The notes under the pieces: model-generated
Told to the model about the DNA's origin: nothing
The model's database searches: none
What the model saw: the letters and a program-made list of their open reading frames with translations, nothing else
Shown here: positions 12,901-25,850 of the stretch, in pieces
How the letters are laid out: the number at the start of each line of letters is the position of its first letter
Position numbering within the stretch: position 1 is the stretch's first letter
DNA from: Isoetes taiwanensis
Lineage: Eukaryota; Streptophyta; Lycopodiopsida; Isoetales; Isoetaceae
NCBI GenBank assembly: GCA_021234155.1
Contig: JAJEKV010000686.1
Location: forward strand, 1 to 64,000
Reading direction: 5' to 3'
Length of the DNA stretch: 64,000 nt
Program-made: the position numbers and the translations under genes

Positions 12901-15612
12901 TTCTGATCAATTGGCGGGCCATATCGGTGTATGCAGGAAGGATTGATGGGGATACTTCACTAAAACTTGGTAGTTCAGCGTCACGGAAGAATTCATAATG
13001 TGGTGGCTTACGGTGTTATTTGCATGTCTATTTTCTTTGGAAGGAATTTGGTATTATTTCATTCACGAGTTCCATTGCAAAATACTTTGGTAGAAAACTC
13101 TTGTTTAACTTGTAATAATTTTTCAACATGCACACAAATGGATTTGCGGGGAAGATGGCGTCTTGGGCTTCTTGCATCTTATTACCCCTTGCTAGTTCTT
13201 TGCGTTACTTAATATGGTTGAGCATGCCACAAGGACCGGCTTTATACGGTGATTCTGAGATCAAGTCGATCGAGGAATTGGCAATTTGATGCTTGATGCG
13301 GTTAATTGAGCTTGTTGTCCTACAAAGCTTAGATATTCTTACAAAGCTAATGGCTCGTGACATCATTTTCCCAATGAAAAGCAATCATATTGCTTTTGCT
13401 GCGATGTCTGCTAGCCTTTTCGGAGGTCATTCTATCGACATAGGATTGAGACTGGGATCATTATTGAAAGTTCTATTCTAATAATCTTTGAGGCATGCTG
13501 AGTATTTTGTTTGGCATGGATGTTGGTGGGGTGACATTTTGATAAAGCTATGTCTTTGCTTCTGTCGGCTCCTGCAGTGCAGTTTTACGGCATCGTTACA
13601 AAGGTACTCGAGGTTTAAGACTATGAAATGTGATACATCAATGTTTATTTGTTTTTAAGGCATGTCTTCTACTTGGTACTATGCTCAAAACAAAATTTCT
13701 TCATTTGTTTCATCTTCTTTTATCCTTTTGGGTATTGCTCAATTTCCGCGAGAAAAAGTGGATGATTTGCATTTCCCTTCTTGGCGATTCAAGCGGAGTG
13801 TATTATTGTCTTGTTTTGAATGTATGGAAAGCGTCTGACGTCGAGAAAAAAGATGGTGTTGGAGTGCGGAATGTAAAGGCGCCATTCGGTGTGCACATTG
13901 GCCGTCGTGTTTATGAGCGGTGGTTGCCAATTGGGTGCTTGTCTCTTAGCATTGGTTGTCCATATCGACTTGTCATGCTTCTAATTGGATGCTTGTCTTC
14001 GTTTCAAGTGTTTGTATTGGATAAGATATGGATCGGAACTAATGTTCTAGGTCAATGATAGGCCCGATTCTTATAGGATCCACAATTGTGTCATTGGTTT
14101 TCGATAAATATCTTTTATTTATAAGCGACAAGTTATTTGATGTAAATAGTTCTAACTTAACCCATGGTTTTCTTTGTATCACGGTATCGTTTCTGAGAGA
14201 TACATTTGGAAAATCGCGTAACCATTTACTTCCGGACTACCTTTCGTGGTTTACGGTTGTGGTCCATTAGGGGCGAGGCTTGAAAAGGTATTCTGATTAC
14301 GTACCAAGACTTTTTTGTCTCTTCATATAGTTTACATTTTTAAGGAAAAACAATCGTGTTCATTGTGCATATTCGATCTTATTTTACGGGGAAGTTGAAG
14401 GGAATTGCGGCCGGGGGGCTTTTTAAGCTAGTTGGTGCATGTTAAGCCATCCAGAACTACTTGACTACATGCCTCTATTGGTGGTACGTGGTTTGTTTTC
14501 AACCAGGTTTGAAGCCCTACTTACTCTTTATCCTCTAATTTATGTATCTTGCGAAGGGGCGATCGATCTAATTTCATTGCATTCTACCGTGATTATGAAC
14601 CAAATTCAAGTATCTTGGGAAGATATAAACTACAATGTTGTAAATATCAGATTTTTTTGCAAGTTGAGATCAATTCGCGGGAACTAAGCGACACTAGCGG
14701 GAGTTTCATATGGAAAGTCTCACGAGAAATTCATACATCTCTATGAGAATCTAAAGCCATGAGCTGCTATAATTACACTTGTAGAATCGTTTTACGTTCA
14801 TGGAGGTTCTTACGGAGAGGTATTCAAAGGAATTGACCAAGGATAGAATGTACGCGACCCTGGCGCCACATGCATCTTCTTGTATCTTGTGGTTATTCAT
14901 TCTTTGGCGAGGGGGAATGCACCTCGGTTGCCACGAGAATCATATTCACTATATTATTGGATCAGCAAATTGCTTGAACAACGTATAGCATCGCTTATCA
15001 AACATCTTTGCCACCATAATCTATGCATATGTGTTCTTCTTTGAAGAAGTCTGATATGCTTAGCATATTGCATGACAAAGTCTCTTCTTTTATCACGGAG
15101 GATTTGAGGGTAAACTGGCTGCTTTGCCTATAAATGCTTTCGGTCATCCAGCCCCATTCCTTCTCTATTTGTTCCTCTGTTCCGCTCTGCTTCTTTTCTC
15201 AAAGCAAAAAAGCGTGAAGATAGCTCCATCCAGGCTTCTCTTCTCGAGTCCAGGAGGCCCACTCTACCTCGTCAAATCTCTGCGATGGAGCTTTTGTTGG
15301 CTTCTTCCTCGGGAATAATGGGAGGATGTGAAGAACATGCTTTCATGTTAGAGGGCTTTTTTCAAGCAGTCGGATGGTAAGAATAGGTTTACGGATTGTG
15401 AATATGATGATATCGTCCCAAACAGCGGAGGTATGCTATTAGTCGCATTTGGTTAAGCTTTCGTTATATAACTTCTTTGATTTGATTTTTCTTGCGGTCC
15501 GCGATTGAGGGAGCTAGTAGATGATGAAGCAAAGGAAGCCGCGGCCAAGGTGAGCGAGGCGTCAAATCATTGGATTTAGACAAAATGATACTCGATCTAG
15601 TGAATATGTTAA
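9946..15612. other. Long stretch without a recognised gene
   Basis: Many plus-strand frames of 60-140 codons occur, the longest at 13630-14058 (142 codons, rich in hydrophobic residues). None shows a family motif I can name, and they do not join into a convincing exon set. The frames at 14439-14687 and 14800-14988 read protein-like and could be scraps of an old multi-exon gene. A TATAAA at 15128-15133 precedes a pyrimidine-rich leader and could be the promoter of the FKBP-like pseudogene that follows. Confidence 0.4.
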
Positions 15613-17096
15613 GAATGTGAATGGTTTTGTGGGCGTGTGGCCCGAAGATGAGGGATGGTTTTATTTTCCAACGAAAGAAAGTGATATGCATAAGGAGGCG
15701 GTGATGGCGATGAAAATGAAGATGGTTTTCTTTGTTCTGAAGAGCAAGGGCAGCTCTAAAGAAGATAAAGATGAAGGCGAGGATAAATCATTAGTGCTAG
15801 AAAGCGGAAGGCATCGTAAATGAAAATAAACCACCCAAGAAGAGCAAAGTATTTGAAGGGTAATCATTTGCCATCCATTCTCAACATACATTCTCGTACT
15901 TTCATACGGTATTGATAGAAACATGCATGACTTCTTATACTCGGCTCGATTTTAATGTTTGTTACTTGAATGTGGAGTTTTCAAGTTGGCATAATGAGTT
16001 TGGTAATTCAGATTTTTTTTTTATTTATATTTAAATGTGATAAGGACCCATAGGCATTCTTGACCCTTTTTTTTCCTTTGGGGCCAAAGGTTCTTTGTCT
16101 TTGGAAGCATCTCAAGAGGCGGCTAAAAAGAAGAAGAAAAGGAAGGGGCAAAGAAATCATCGAGAGGACTTGCCAAACAATAGCAAGATGATGGAAGATG
16201 AGAGATTGTCAAGTGAAAACGAAATAAATTTAGCAATCCAGGCACCTGAAAGTAAGGTGACGAATGATGAAAGCATTACTAATGTGATGGATGGAACACC
16301 TCAAAAAGCACGTCATTGTCACTTGAAGGTAAAAGCTTAGGGAAAGGGAGAGTCAGTAAGGAAGTTCCCCAATGGTCTTGAAATTGAAGTGCTAGCCATT
16401 GGAAAACCGGATGGAAAGCAAGCCAAGCCAGGAAAGAGAGTATGTATTATGCAAGTGTTATGACACGAAACATTAAGAATCAATTTGCATGATGCACTTA
16501 CGACAATTTAAAAGAAAACAGGTTTCTATGTATTATCTTTGGGAAACTCGGTCAAATGGGAAGATATTTGACTCTAAATTGAGAAAGCCATTTGAATTGA
16601 TTAGGTAATGCTCTTGCTGGTAATGATCACATAAAATTTTTTATGGTCTCATACAGCAATTCTTTCTCTGTACTACGGTCAATGAAGTTATTAAAAGTTG
16701 GGCGTTGGCATGAATGGTATGTTGTTCTCTCGTGCATGTGCAAAATGAAACTTAATTCAGCATAATCGCCTTGTCAGCGAGAAAATGTTCCATAAAAAGT
16801 CTAGGCAGCGTACAAAGGCGGACTCAAGTTGGAACATGATAGCATAATATTTTGAATGTTTCAATTTTAGCAACTTACATTGCGGTATGCGGGTTGGAGA
16901 TAAAGAAGGATAACTATACCACCTCAAATGGGGTAACTCTTCTTCAAACCATGTCACATATTTCTGTTATTTAATTATAGTACTCAAAATTTCCATTGCT
17001 TAATTGTCTATAGGCATGGATTCAAAAGTCACGAGTGCTGATGCACCTGGAAATTCTTGGTTAATTTTTGATGTTGAACTTGTGAACGTGAAATGA
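15613..17096 (+). pseudogene. FKBP53/FKBP43-like peptidyl-prolyl isomerase pseudogene with introns
   Basis: Blocks follow the order of plant nuclear FKBPs with a basic and acidic linker. An acidic stretch GDGDENEDG lies near 15702 and a basic stretch KPPKKSKVFEG near 15830. A lysine-rich block KKKKKRKGQ is at about 16125. The FKBP domain comes next: FPNGLEIEVLAIGKPDG (exon ending 16439), SNGKIFDS (exon 16523-16614), EVIKSW near 16690, MRVGD and ITIPPQMG (ending 16932), and NSWLIFDVELVNVK to the stop at 17094-17096. Donor and acceptor sites survive between blocks, so this is not a processed copy. Stops and small indels break it, for example a TGA after EVIKSWALA and a one-base loss in MRVGDKRR. 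The N-terminal nucleoplasmin-like part was not found. An active enzyme would catalyse proline isomerisation on nuclear proteins such as histones. Confidence 0.8.
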
Positions 17097-17119
17097 GGAT
17101 ATCGTAGGTGCTTTTTTTG

Positions 17120-17315
17120 TGTCATGGCGCCCTAATCTACGAAATGAAAGAGATTATCTGGTGTACATTGAGGTATTCTTTTTATGAAATGTTGCAATAA
17201 TGGAAGAATTTGATTGATATCAAAGCTACGGAAAGTGGAACTTCTTTTTACGTCATGACGGCCTAATCTAGGAATAGAAGAGATTATTTGGTGTACATTG
17301 AGGTATGAAATGTTC
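17120..17315. repeat. Imperfect local duplication downstream of the FKBP pseudogene
   Basis: The block GAGATTATCTGGTGTACATTG near 17151 recurs with one change near 17280, each copy preceded by CCTAATCTA. The copies are separated by unlike sequence. No function is evident. Confidence 0.5.
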
Positions 17316-17522
17316 CAAAGCGCCGAAATGTGAGGCGTTTTGGTCTTTTTCATTAATTTTGGGAACACTTGTTAGTCTTCCTAGAATGAATGAATTGGAT
17401 GACCAACGGGTTGTTTGCTTTGATGACCTAATAGTAGGCTTGTAATAAGTATTATTATATGTGCAAGAGATTGCTAAAAGGTTCTGAGCCGAATATTGAA
17501 AGGCCAATAGAAGTTCATAAGA

Positions 17523-17902
17523 GTGACAATTTTTTTCCCAATGATAATTCTAGCGAAAATGCCGGTTTCTAATTGATAAAGATTGTGCGTTTCCATCTAC
17601 GGCAAGGTTTTGCTAGAACATCCTTTGCCTTTGGAATAATCTCTGTAATTTTTGAAGCCAATCTAAAACCGATTAGGCATTGGGCGTAACTTCAATGTTC
17701 TTTGCATCAAAGTGACAATTTTTTTTTCCCCAATGATAATTAGCGAAAATGCCGGTTTCTAATTGATAAAGATTGTGCGTTTCCATCTCGGCAAGGTTTT
17801 GCTTGAACATTCTTTGCCTTTGGAATAAGCTCTTGTAATTTTTGAAGCCAATCTAAAACTGATTAGGCATTGGGCAGTAACTTCAATAATCTTTGCATCA
17901 AA
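17523..17902. repeat. Tandem duplication, about 190 bp unit, two copies
   Basis: Unit 1 (17523-17711) and unit 2 (17712-17902) start with GTGACAATTTTTTT and end with CTTTGCATCAAA. They agree throughout apart from a few substitutions and short gaps. Neither copy has a clear coding frame. Confidence 0.85.
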
Positions 17903-20445
17903 ATTTCCCACTTCCCTTCTCTGAATTTTGACCTTCAACATGCAAGATGTAAAAGCTTTCTACAATACTTTGCAATGCATAAATGTAAAAATTTCACTTT
18001 ATTCTCCTTTGGACTTCGACTTGTAATGCTTAAGCACAAACGCTCTTCATGGATCTTCTTTTTCCTAACTTGGAAAGCTTAGCATTTCAAGGACAATGTT
18101 GCTACAAAAGTAAAATAAAAAAAAGCAAAAAAGAATACTATATTTTTGTCTAGAATGCTTTCATTATTTTTGGTTTTGCTCGCTACTAAGAACAACCAAA
18201 TGCCATAGATGCGATGGAGGAGACCATTTGTATATGGGGCAAGGCATATGGGCCAAGGAGGAGAGGCAACTATTGCTAGTTAGAATCTCAAACCTTGGTC
18301 AGTTGTTGTCACAAAGAAAAGTGGTGCTATTTGGAAGTTTGTGACATTACCCAATTGTGATAATGTTCTAATTATTTTGTTTGGTATTTGGGGAGGGTAT
18401 CTACGGCATGGTTGGGCCTAGATTTGGCGGGTATATTGTATTGCAAACCGTATTTTGAGAATATTTTTGCAGCGGTTTGAGCCGCTTATTAGGCGTATAT
18501 GTGAATTTGGATTTGTGTTTTTCGTGGTGTCAATTTAGAAAGAAATTTGGCTTTTGGCTTTGGAGATCGGATGGAGAGGTCGGGGAGGCATGTATTTGGT
18601 ATGTTTACATTCTGAAGTAATCAATCATGCCAAAACATGACTTTGAACTATGATTTAACCCACTTCACCCCTCCCGGCCATGGAGGGCAACCCTCCGCTA
18701 AAGACCTTTTTCTTATTCTTATTATATGGAAGTATTTTTTGGCCCAAAATATCGTTTGATGTTTTGCTCTCTCTCAAATTTCTTCCTCCTCAAATTTCCT
18801 TCTTGATTGCAACACTAGATAGATCGTGATTTTTGCCTCATGTATAGAGGCTGCCGGTTGGGATGGCATTAGGCACTTAGGGAGGGCCCGCGGCCGTGAT
18901 GGCCGGGAGTGGGTCTCTCCGTGTCCGGAATGCCAGACCAATTGCAGCGATTCAATATAGAAGTTGGGGATTGATTTTGCTACAAGAACTACGCTACAAG
19001 AAAAATTGAAGAAGTCGAACTTTGCGACCTTCACGGAGTTGCATTTACACGTACTTTGAAGCCTCGCCGATTTGCATTTGCGGGATGCTTTCCGGATTTG
19101 CGGGATCTACGGTTTTGCTTGGTGTGTTTGCTTTCCGGATCGCTTTCGGCTTCTTATGCCGCCGGACCGCTTTCCGGCTTCCTATCTTTTCGGCCCGGCA
19201 TGCATTCTCTGTTTGCTTTCGGATCTTAGGCTTCCTCGGTCGTTTCCTCTTGCGGTGGTCGAAACCCTAAACGCCCGGCCGGTTGAGAACCCTAAAAATA
19301 AAAAGACCAAGAAAACCGTGCAGACCGGGTAGCATGAATCAGGGGGACCGAATGGCATTCGCATGATATTCAAGCCGCCACGTGTCGTCGCCAAAAATGC
19401 ACCGTTGAGCAAAATTAAGACCCAACTTCTATATATTGTTTGCAGAATGGGAATCCTAGCGTCATTAGGGAGGTCCTACCGATATAATCTTGGTAGGACC
19501 TTCCAATAGACCATAGTAGGTGTCAATAGGTGACTAAGTCCTTAAAAGGGAAAATTGGTTGCTTGGATGATAAAGTTGTTGAGGACATTTTCTTTGAACT
19601 CATCTTATATCAAAGCTCCATGACAGTTGGCACTTTACACTTCATTCTTTTCTTTTAGTACGTACTTACTTTGGAGGATGCCACATGTATGGGGTAGAGC
19701 TTGATAGAGATGTGAATGGGTCAAACTTTTCTACAAAATTTCCATGGTGTGGGATGCTAGAGAGATTCACACATAAATAGATAGGTATCTAAAATTCTAC
19801 CCTGAAGAGCCAATGATATCATGCCACATTTTGCATTTGAATCATGGTTTGAAAATAGGGGGGTTTGGCCCCGAAAAATCCGGCCATCCTTAAAATTTTC
19901 CGATCAGATTAAAAAAAATTCCGGCAATTTTTCGATCATTTTTGCAAAAAAATCCAAAGAAATCCGAAAAACAGGCTTCAAAAAATCCAGAAATCCGGTA
20001 ATATAAAATGCGGGCGGCATTTTTCCAGTTCAGTGGGCCACTAGATTCGAGTCTTCATTTGAATCTTACACTTTCACGTGCCAAGATAAAACACAAAAGC
20101 TGGTTCATGAAGGAACGTTGTATTTGTTTGAGGAGAATTTATCCAAGTTTGCAAATGGTCTTCGTGGACGTAAAATTTCTTATATTATTTTATGTTCGAG
20201 GCGCGAAAAACCTAATGCAAAGGGATTTTCCACTTGGCAGTCTAGAAATAGCCTAAAGTCTGGATACGATGCACATTAAAAGAAACGCAAGCTTGACAAG
20301 CTAATGATATTGCGTGGCTCTTCCAGATGGGCCAACTAGGGTAAATGGGCCACAAGGAAAGAGTAGAGGAAACGAGGAATCGACCGGACTTGGAACCCGA
20401 GGAAACGCAGGAAGAAATGAGGTGAGTATTTACATATTGTATATG
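17903..20445. other. Stretch without a recognised gene
   Basis: No gene recognised. A patch near 18665-18740 with CCATGGAGGGCAACCCTCC and repeated TTATTC could be the 3' end of a LINE. The GC-richer part at 19020-19400, with AAACCCTAAACG, resembles a plant gene leader, but the frames there (19022-19332) lack known motifs. A purine-rich patch with several close copies of AAATCC lies at 19860-20000. Confidence 0.4.
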
Positions 20446-20453
20446 TATTTATA
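20446..20453 (+). promoter_or_regulatory. Possible TATA box of monooxygenase copy 2
   Basis: TATTTATA lies 64 bases before the start codon at 20510, in the same relative place as the box before copy 1. Inference only. Confidence 0.35.
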
Positions 20454-20509
20454 GGCATCGGTTTGTTCCTGCATCCTCATCTTATCTTGCTCTCAGGCTT
20501 TTACACGCA

Positions 20510-23500
20510 ATGGCAGAGCACAAAAACCCCATATTCAGTGAAATAGTTATAGTTGGCGCAGGCATTGCAGGCCTTGCCACAGCCCTCTCATTTCACAGGT
20601 CTGTGTTTTTTCCTGTGTGTTCTTCTAACCATCCATGTGAACTAACCCTAAAACAATCTTTTTTAAGTCTGTTACATATGAAAAGTTCCATTTGTAACAC
20701 TAAAAGTTCTTCACTTGTTGCAGATCAAATATTGTAAGCATATAACTAAACTAATCCCAAGTTTCAGGTTAGGAATGCAAACACTAGTTCTTGAGAAGTC
20801 AGATAAGCTAAGACCCGGCGGAACGTCAATTTCCCTCTGGAAAAATGCTTGGCATGCTTTAGATGCACTTGGTGTTTCAGATGAATTGCGTAAAAACTAC
20901 GTGAACATCACTTGGTAAGGTTTGCTGTTTTGCTACATCATAATGCCTTTCTTAGAACTTCCTATGCTTGTATGCGTTTTCTAGGCTCACAAAAAGATAG
21001 TGGAACATGTCCAATGCGTTGCTTAGATGTTGAACTATTTAATGTTTTCATGTTGCATGTGATTTGATATTCTATTTATAATGCAGTGCTGAGATTCTTT
21101 CCGAAGCGGGAAAGTTGATCCAGCAGGTCAGATTTAGTAATAATGGCAGGTAACCAATTTCAATGCACCATCTCTCTTTTCCCTGATAAGAGGAAGGTAG
21201 CCTTCATTTTTTTTGAATCTATAAATCCACAACTTCAAAGCAAGCTCAAACTACTTAAAACTATGAGGACTCATCCTCTAAGTTTACAACTCAATAGTCT
21301 GACGTTACAAATCTTGTTGATTTCTATAGAGGTTTTAGCAAATTTTGTCATTTTCTGCTGTGATTAGGATTATATAAGTTTCATAGATATAGTGAGTGGC
21401 GTGTTTTCTATTATGGACGTATGATGCTGGTGCTTAAGTTCAAGTTTTACATTTGCAGCCATGAACTACGGGCTGTGGAGCGCACAGCACTTGTGGAAGC
21501 ACTTGCAAAGCCCCTTCCTGAAGGAACTATTAGATTTAATAGTAAGGTGGCTTAAAAAATATTGAAAACTAAAGGTGGTCCCCTAATCAACATTTATTTG
21601 GACGACGGAACAACTATTACTTCAAGGTATAGTCAACATGCAAATATAATATGTGCTCTAAGGTTGTATTTCGAGCCATATTTTCACACGTGGAAAATGG
21701 TGTAGGTTATCATTGGATGTGATGGTGTGCACTCGGTTGTTGCGAAATGGATGGGGCTAAAGGAACCTAGTTTTGTGGGGCAATATGTTATCCGAGGTGT
21801 AGCTAAATATATGGAAGGCCACAAATTTGGCACAGTTGGTAGACAATATCTTGGTAGGGGCGTTCGGACAGGAATTGCTCCCATATCTTTGGATAAAGTC
21901 TATTGGTTCCTTGCATTTTAACAATCATAAGCAAGGTCTCTCTTTCTCTCACCCCCCCCCAAAAAAAAAAAAAAAAAATGCACATCTATACACTTCAAAT
22001 TGAACATAGGATGTAATGAGATTTTGATTGATTGAATGTTTCTTTTCATTTCTATTAACAGTTGTACTAGCACATTGTATAGCTCCTATGCCCTATGCCC
22101 ATCGGTCTTCTTGGACGTTAAAAAATCAAAGCTATTCTATTAATTTCTTGTAGTTGTATTGTCACATGGTATCATAATGGAAAGCACAATGAGTCAGAAC
22201 AATGAGTCAGAACGAGTCCTTACACCATTTAAACATGAGTACCAACCAAATTTTCTTGCTTCAAGGGTATGCCTTGATCGATTATGCCTCATGCTCAACC
22301 AAATTCCCCTCCTTCAAGAGCATGCTTTGACCCATTAGACTGCACAATAGGTAGCACGTCGAGTATGCTTTGACCCATTAGACTGCACAATAGGTAGCAC
22401 GTCGAGTTCATGTGATGTACTTCTATTTGAAGCATCGTCTTCCTTCATACTACTATAACTTACATGCCACGTCATACATTACATGTATGCTTGGAGAATT
22501 CTTATATATCTTGGATGAGAGGTTTAATACCTCTTTGCTAAAGATTTAATTTTCTGAAGCGAGGTACTATTGGGTAAATGCACATTTAGAATATATTGTG
22601 CCCCCTTGGAGCTTCACAATTGAGACCACAACTTTTCTCGCCACCTTAACCTCGCCCCTGTTGCCACATATTAAATAGCACATGATACAAGTTAAACACT
22701 ATGGTGGAAGAGTACAGATGGCAAGGGAGCTTAAAGAGGAAGGGGGACGTTAGTGGAATGCTCTTTTCCACTCCCGTGGCTACAAAATTTGTTCATGTTT
22801 CTTGCTTGAAAAGAAACTATTTATTTCTAGTGGTAAGTTGGCATAAGTAGAAATTACCTTAAAGGTAACATCCACAAGTGTAGAATTTTATCAGCGAATA
22901 AGGCATGATTTTGGCATGTTATTGGATGCATGTGTTGCATGCTTGCACATTTACAATAATCTATACTTGTTTAAGCATCATTATTGAGAGATGTGTGAAT
23001 GAAATGTTATACATGTGTTGTGTTACATTTTGCAGGTTGGATGATCGATGTAGAGAGAATGAAGGAAGAGGCGAAGTTACTGATCCAAAACTGGTCAAGC
23101 AAAAGTAAAGAAGTCATGCATGATCTCATAGGTAACACCCCACTAGAGACATTGAGTACAAGCACACTGAGAGATAGATGGAGTCTTCCATTTTTTGCTC
23201 CAAAATTAGCTACGAATGGAGTAGCACTTGCTGGAGATGCCCTACATCCTATGACACATGGCCTAGCTCAGGGAGGATGCTTGGCATTAGAAGATGGAGT
23301 TATTTTAGCACGTGGAATCTACAATGCTCTCAAGGCCCAAGAAGACTCTAGTCAGGGGTTATCCCATGCTCTACAAACGTATATGTACCAAAGATGGAAG
23401 AGATTCCTACCATTGACAATCCTATCCCACATTATGGGTGCATTTATGACCCTAAGTTCTCCATTTGGATGTTATTTGAGGGATACTTTTGCTCTTCGTT

Positions 23501-23568
23501 TACTGCTTCGAGCTTCTGTTTATTCAAGACACACGCATTTTCGTTGTGGAACTCTGCCGATACTTTAG
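20510..23568 (+). pseudogene. FAD-dependent monooxygenase (MO1/CTF2-like), copy 2, lightly damaged
   Basis: Six exons are visible with GT-AG borders: 20510-20598, 20768-20914, 21087-21149, 21459-21626, 21706-21935 and 23036-23568. They sum to 1230 bases, about 410 codons, a normal length for this family. Exon 1 has the dinucleotide-binding GAGIAGLATA, exon 5 has GCDGVHSVVAKW (the DG motif of PHBH-fold hydroxylases), and exon 6 has AGDALHPMTHG with GGCLALEDG for FAD. Such enzymes add one oxygen atom to a small organic substrate using FAD and NAD(P)H; the substrate here is unknown. Two lesions stand out: a TAA in exon 4 within SKVA-stop-KIL, and one extra base near 21917 that puts a stop after WFLAF. 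If these are assembly errors the gene would be intact. Copy 1, 18 kb upstream on the same strand, marks an old tandem duplication. Confidence 0.85.
22322..22407. repeat. Exact tandem repeat, 2 x 43 bp, in the last intron of monooxygenase copy 2
   Basis: Both units start ATGCTTTGACCCATTAGACT and end GCACGTCGAGT, and they are identical as read. They sit within the 1.1 kb intron 5. The identity points to a recent slip or duplication. Confidence 0.9.
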
Positions 23569-24759
23569 TTTATAGGAAGTTTGGAAGGAAAGAAAGATAT
23601 TTGGACATATAATAAGAATATAAGCATGCTACAGAATTCATCTATTCAAAATACATTTTCTACCTTTTCTACCATTTTAGTAATTCTATTTGTATTGTTA
23701 TTTGCTATATTTTCCTTCGAGAATATGCCAAGGAAACTAGTTTAGTCATTCTGGGGCTTTCATTTCACAAGCAAAAGTAAAACTGATATGGAGCAAGCAC
23801 GGGGGAGTGGTCCATGGCGATTGGGTCATAGAAATATGGCAAATTTTATGTAAATTGATATTCCTAGCTTTGCCTAGTAATATAAGGGCCAGGGATATTA
23901 ATATTCCTCGAGGAGATGTTTGACAATACAACCATTGTAATATTTATGGAAGGGGTCAAGGCACTATCATTGAGATGGGGTTGTGATATTATTAGTTAGA
24001 GGTTGAGCTTGAAGAAAAGGTCATAGACAATATCTCATATATGATAAGTCAAGTACTCTAATTAAAGGCAAGGAGATATTTTAATATAAAAAGACAAGTG
24101 TTGCTTGGGGGTTAACCAATAGTGGATCAAGTTAACATTTCGTTTAAAAAAATGGAGATGCTAAGTTTTTGTCACAAAACCAACTACATGACCACACACA
24201 TTGTATAGTATTGGAACGGAATTGTATGAGTTGCATGAAAAATCATTGAACTTGATGTACAACTCAACACACTAGACACGATAGATAAGATAAACTTGTC
24301 AATATATTATATCTTAATGTCACACTTAGATAAGTAATACTGTAGCAGAAACAAACATTGTCAATGAAAAGGTTCGTAACTGTGATCCAACACTGCAGAC
24401 GACTCTGATCACCAAATTGGCCGAAATTGCTTCTTTATGTTCTATGGGATCACCGCTTTGCAGTGATCCTATTATCATAACCGTTGACATATTTAGCAAG
24501 TAGCTAGATCCATGCCAATATGACCACCTGTTTGGTGCTATTGTTCATCAACCTATTTTTTTGTAAATTCATTTTCTGTTAATAATACTAATACGAAATT
24601 ATCTTTAAAAGATAACATTTGACCATGTATCTATAAGCATATTTCATCTAAATATCCAATGACATCTTCAATAATTCTCCCCTTCTACCCATTTATGTCA
24701 GTGTCTTGGTAACGTCCCATAGGAATGTTTCAAGATTTGAGTACTCGAGTGGTCTCTCA
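23569..24759. other. Gene-free stretch after monooxygenase copy 2
   Basis: AT-rich sequence with no recognisable frame, element end or RNA gene. The first part is presumably the 3' UTR of monooxygenase copy 2. Confidence 0.5.
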
Positions 24760-24988
24760 TGGGTCCGTTACAGGCAAACTGTCTCCTTGTAGCATGCAAT
24801 CAAGACATTTCAGTGCCTCATCTGCAAGCCACATAACTTCCTGTTAGCGTGCGACAGCTCAATCTAAAGTTTGTCAAACTCTTCCTTCAAGCCAAGCCTA
24901 ACAAGCATCTCAAAATACTGGGATCTGAAGACAAATCTTCAAGTTGTATCTCCTGCTCAGGCTATCTCTGGCAGCATAGAAAGAACCA

Positions 24989-25169
24989 ACAACGACAGCT
25001 ATGGCACTCTAGGAAGCGGAAACGTAATTGTGGATTGTAGAAAATTCTTTCCTTGTTGATGCTTCTTCTACCTAAAAGCACAACGACATCTATGGCACTC
25101 TAGGAAGCAGAAGTTGTGGCTGTGGCGCCGAAAATTCTTTCCTTGTTGATGCTTCTTCTACCTAAAAGC
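24989..25169. repeat. Tandem duplication of about 90 bp within repeat B
   Basis: Units 24989-25080 and 25081-25169 both begin CAACGACA and end CTTCTTCTACCTAAAAGC. They differ by a few substitutions and a short gap. The corresponding part of repeat A has one unit only. Confidence 0.8.
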
Positions 25170-25244
25170 TTCCAAAACCTATATTTGCCATCTTAGTTGC
25201 TTTCCCATCCCAATTCTACCCTTCCTACCTTACAGCTTCAAAAA

Positions 25245-25850
25245 CCTATATTTGTCATCTCAGCTACTTTCCCATCCAGGATTACGTCCGTCTATCTCAT
25301 TACGCTCTTCCCTGGCCTTTGGACTTCTCGGCGCTTGGGCTTATTGAATCGTTGGTTTTCAGCCGGTGGTGCCCTCCACGGTCCACGCCTTTACGCAAAT
25401 CGTTGCTATGGGGTTTTGGGACTCTACACGTTTTACGGGGCGCTCTTATGGTCTAGTGGTTTGATCGAGTTACTCCGAGTCGGCACGGGATCTCGCATCA
25501 GCATCTATTTGCCACGGTTTTGATGAGAGGATGGAGGTTTAGCGGCATGCATGAGTCCACTACCGATTACTCGGCACCTAGGCGTGAAAGAGGTTACGGT
25601 TCGGGGCGTTTGTTGAAGTTACGTTTGTTGGAGGTATGCTTGTTGCTTTTGCGGCAACATAGCTTTTGAATCTGTGGTCATCATGGCAGCGGTTTTTCCC
25701 GATTGGGGTTTTAATCCAGGGCCATGGTGCTCGAGCCGACCCATGCAATGTATTTTTTGTTTTTTTGTACTTGTGGTCGCATGTCGCCGTGGATTTGCCT
25801 TTGTGGTCTGACGTAAAAATATACTTCCTTCCTTCCTTCCTTCCTACCAT
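25245..25850 (+). mobile_element. 3' end of a non-LTR retroposon inserted in repeat B
   Basis: This segment is absent from repeat A. It ends with GGTCTGACGTAAAAATATA and then a TTCC tetramer run (25824-25844). The same kind of end, a GAC(G)TAAAA-like box followed by a short tandem repeat, is seen at 31.39 kb and 54.5 kb. Frames inside (for example 25197-25523) lack intact motifs. It reads as a 5'-truncated LINE or a SINE that borrowed a LINE tail. Confidence 0.55.

Noticed and set aside
13630-14058. 142-codon plus-strand frame as a gene
   Set aside because: Low-complexity hydrophobic sequence with no known motif and no supporting exon structure; left inside the unrecognised stretch.
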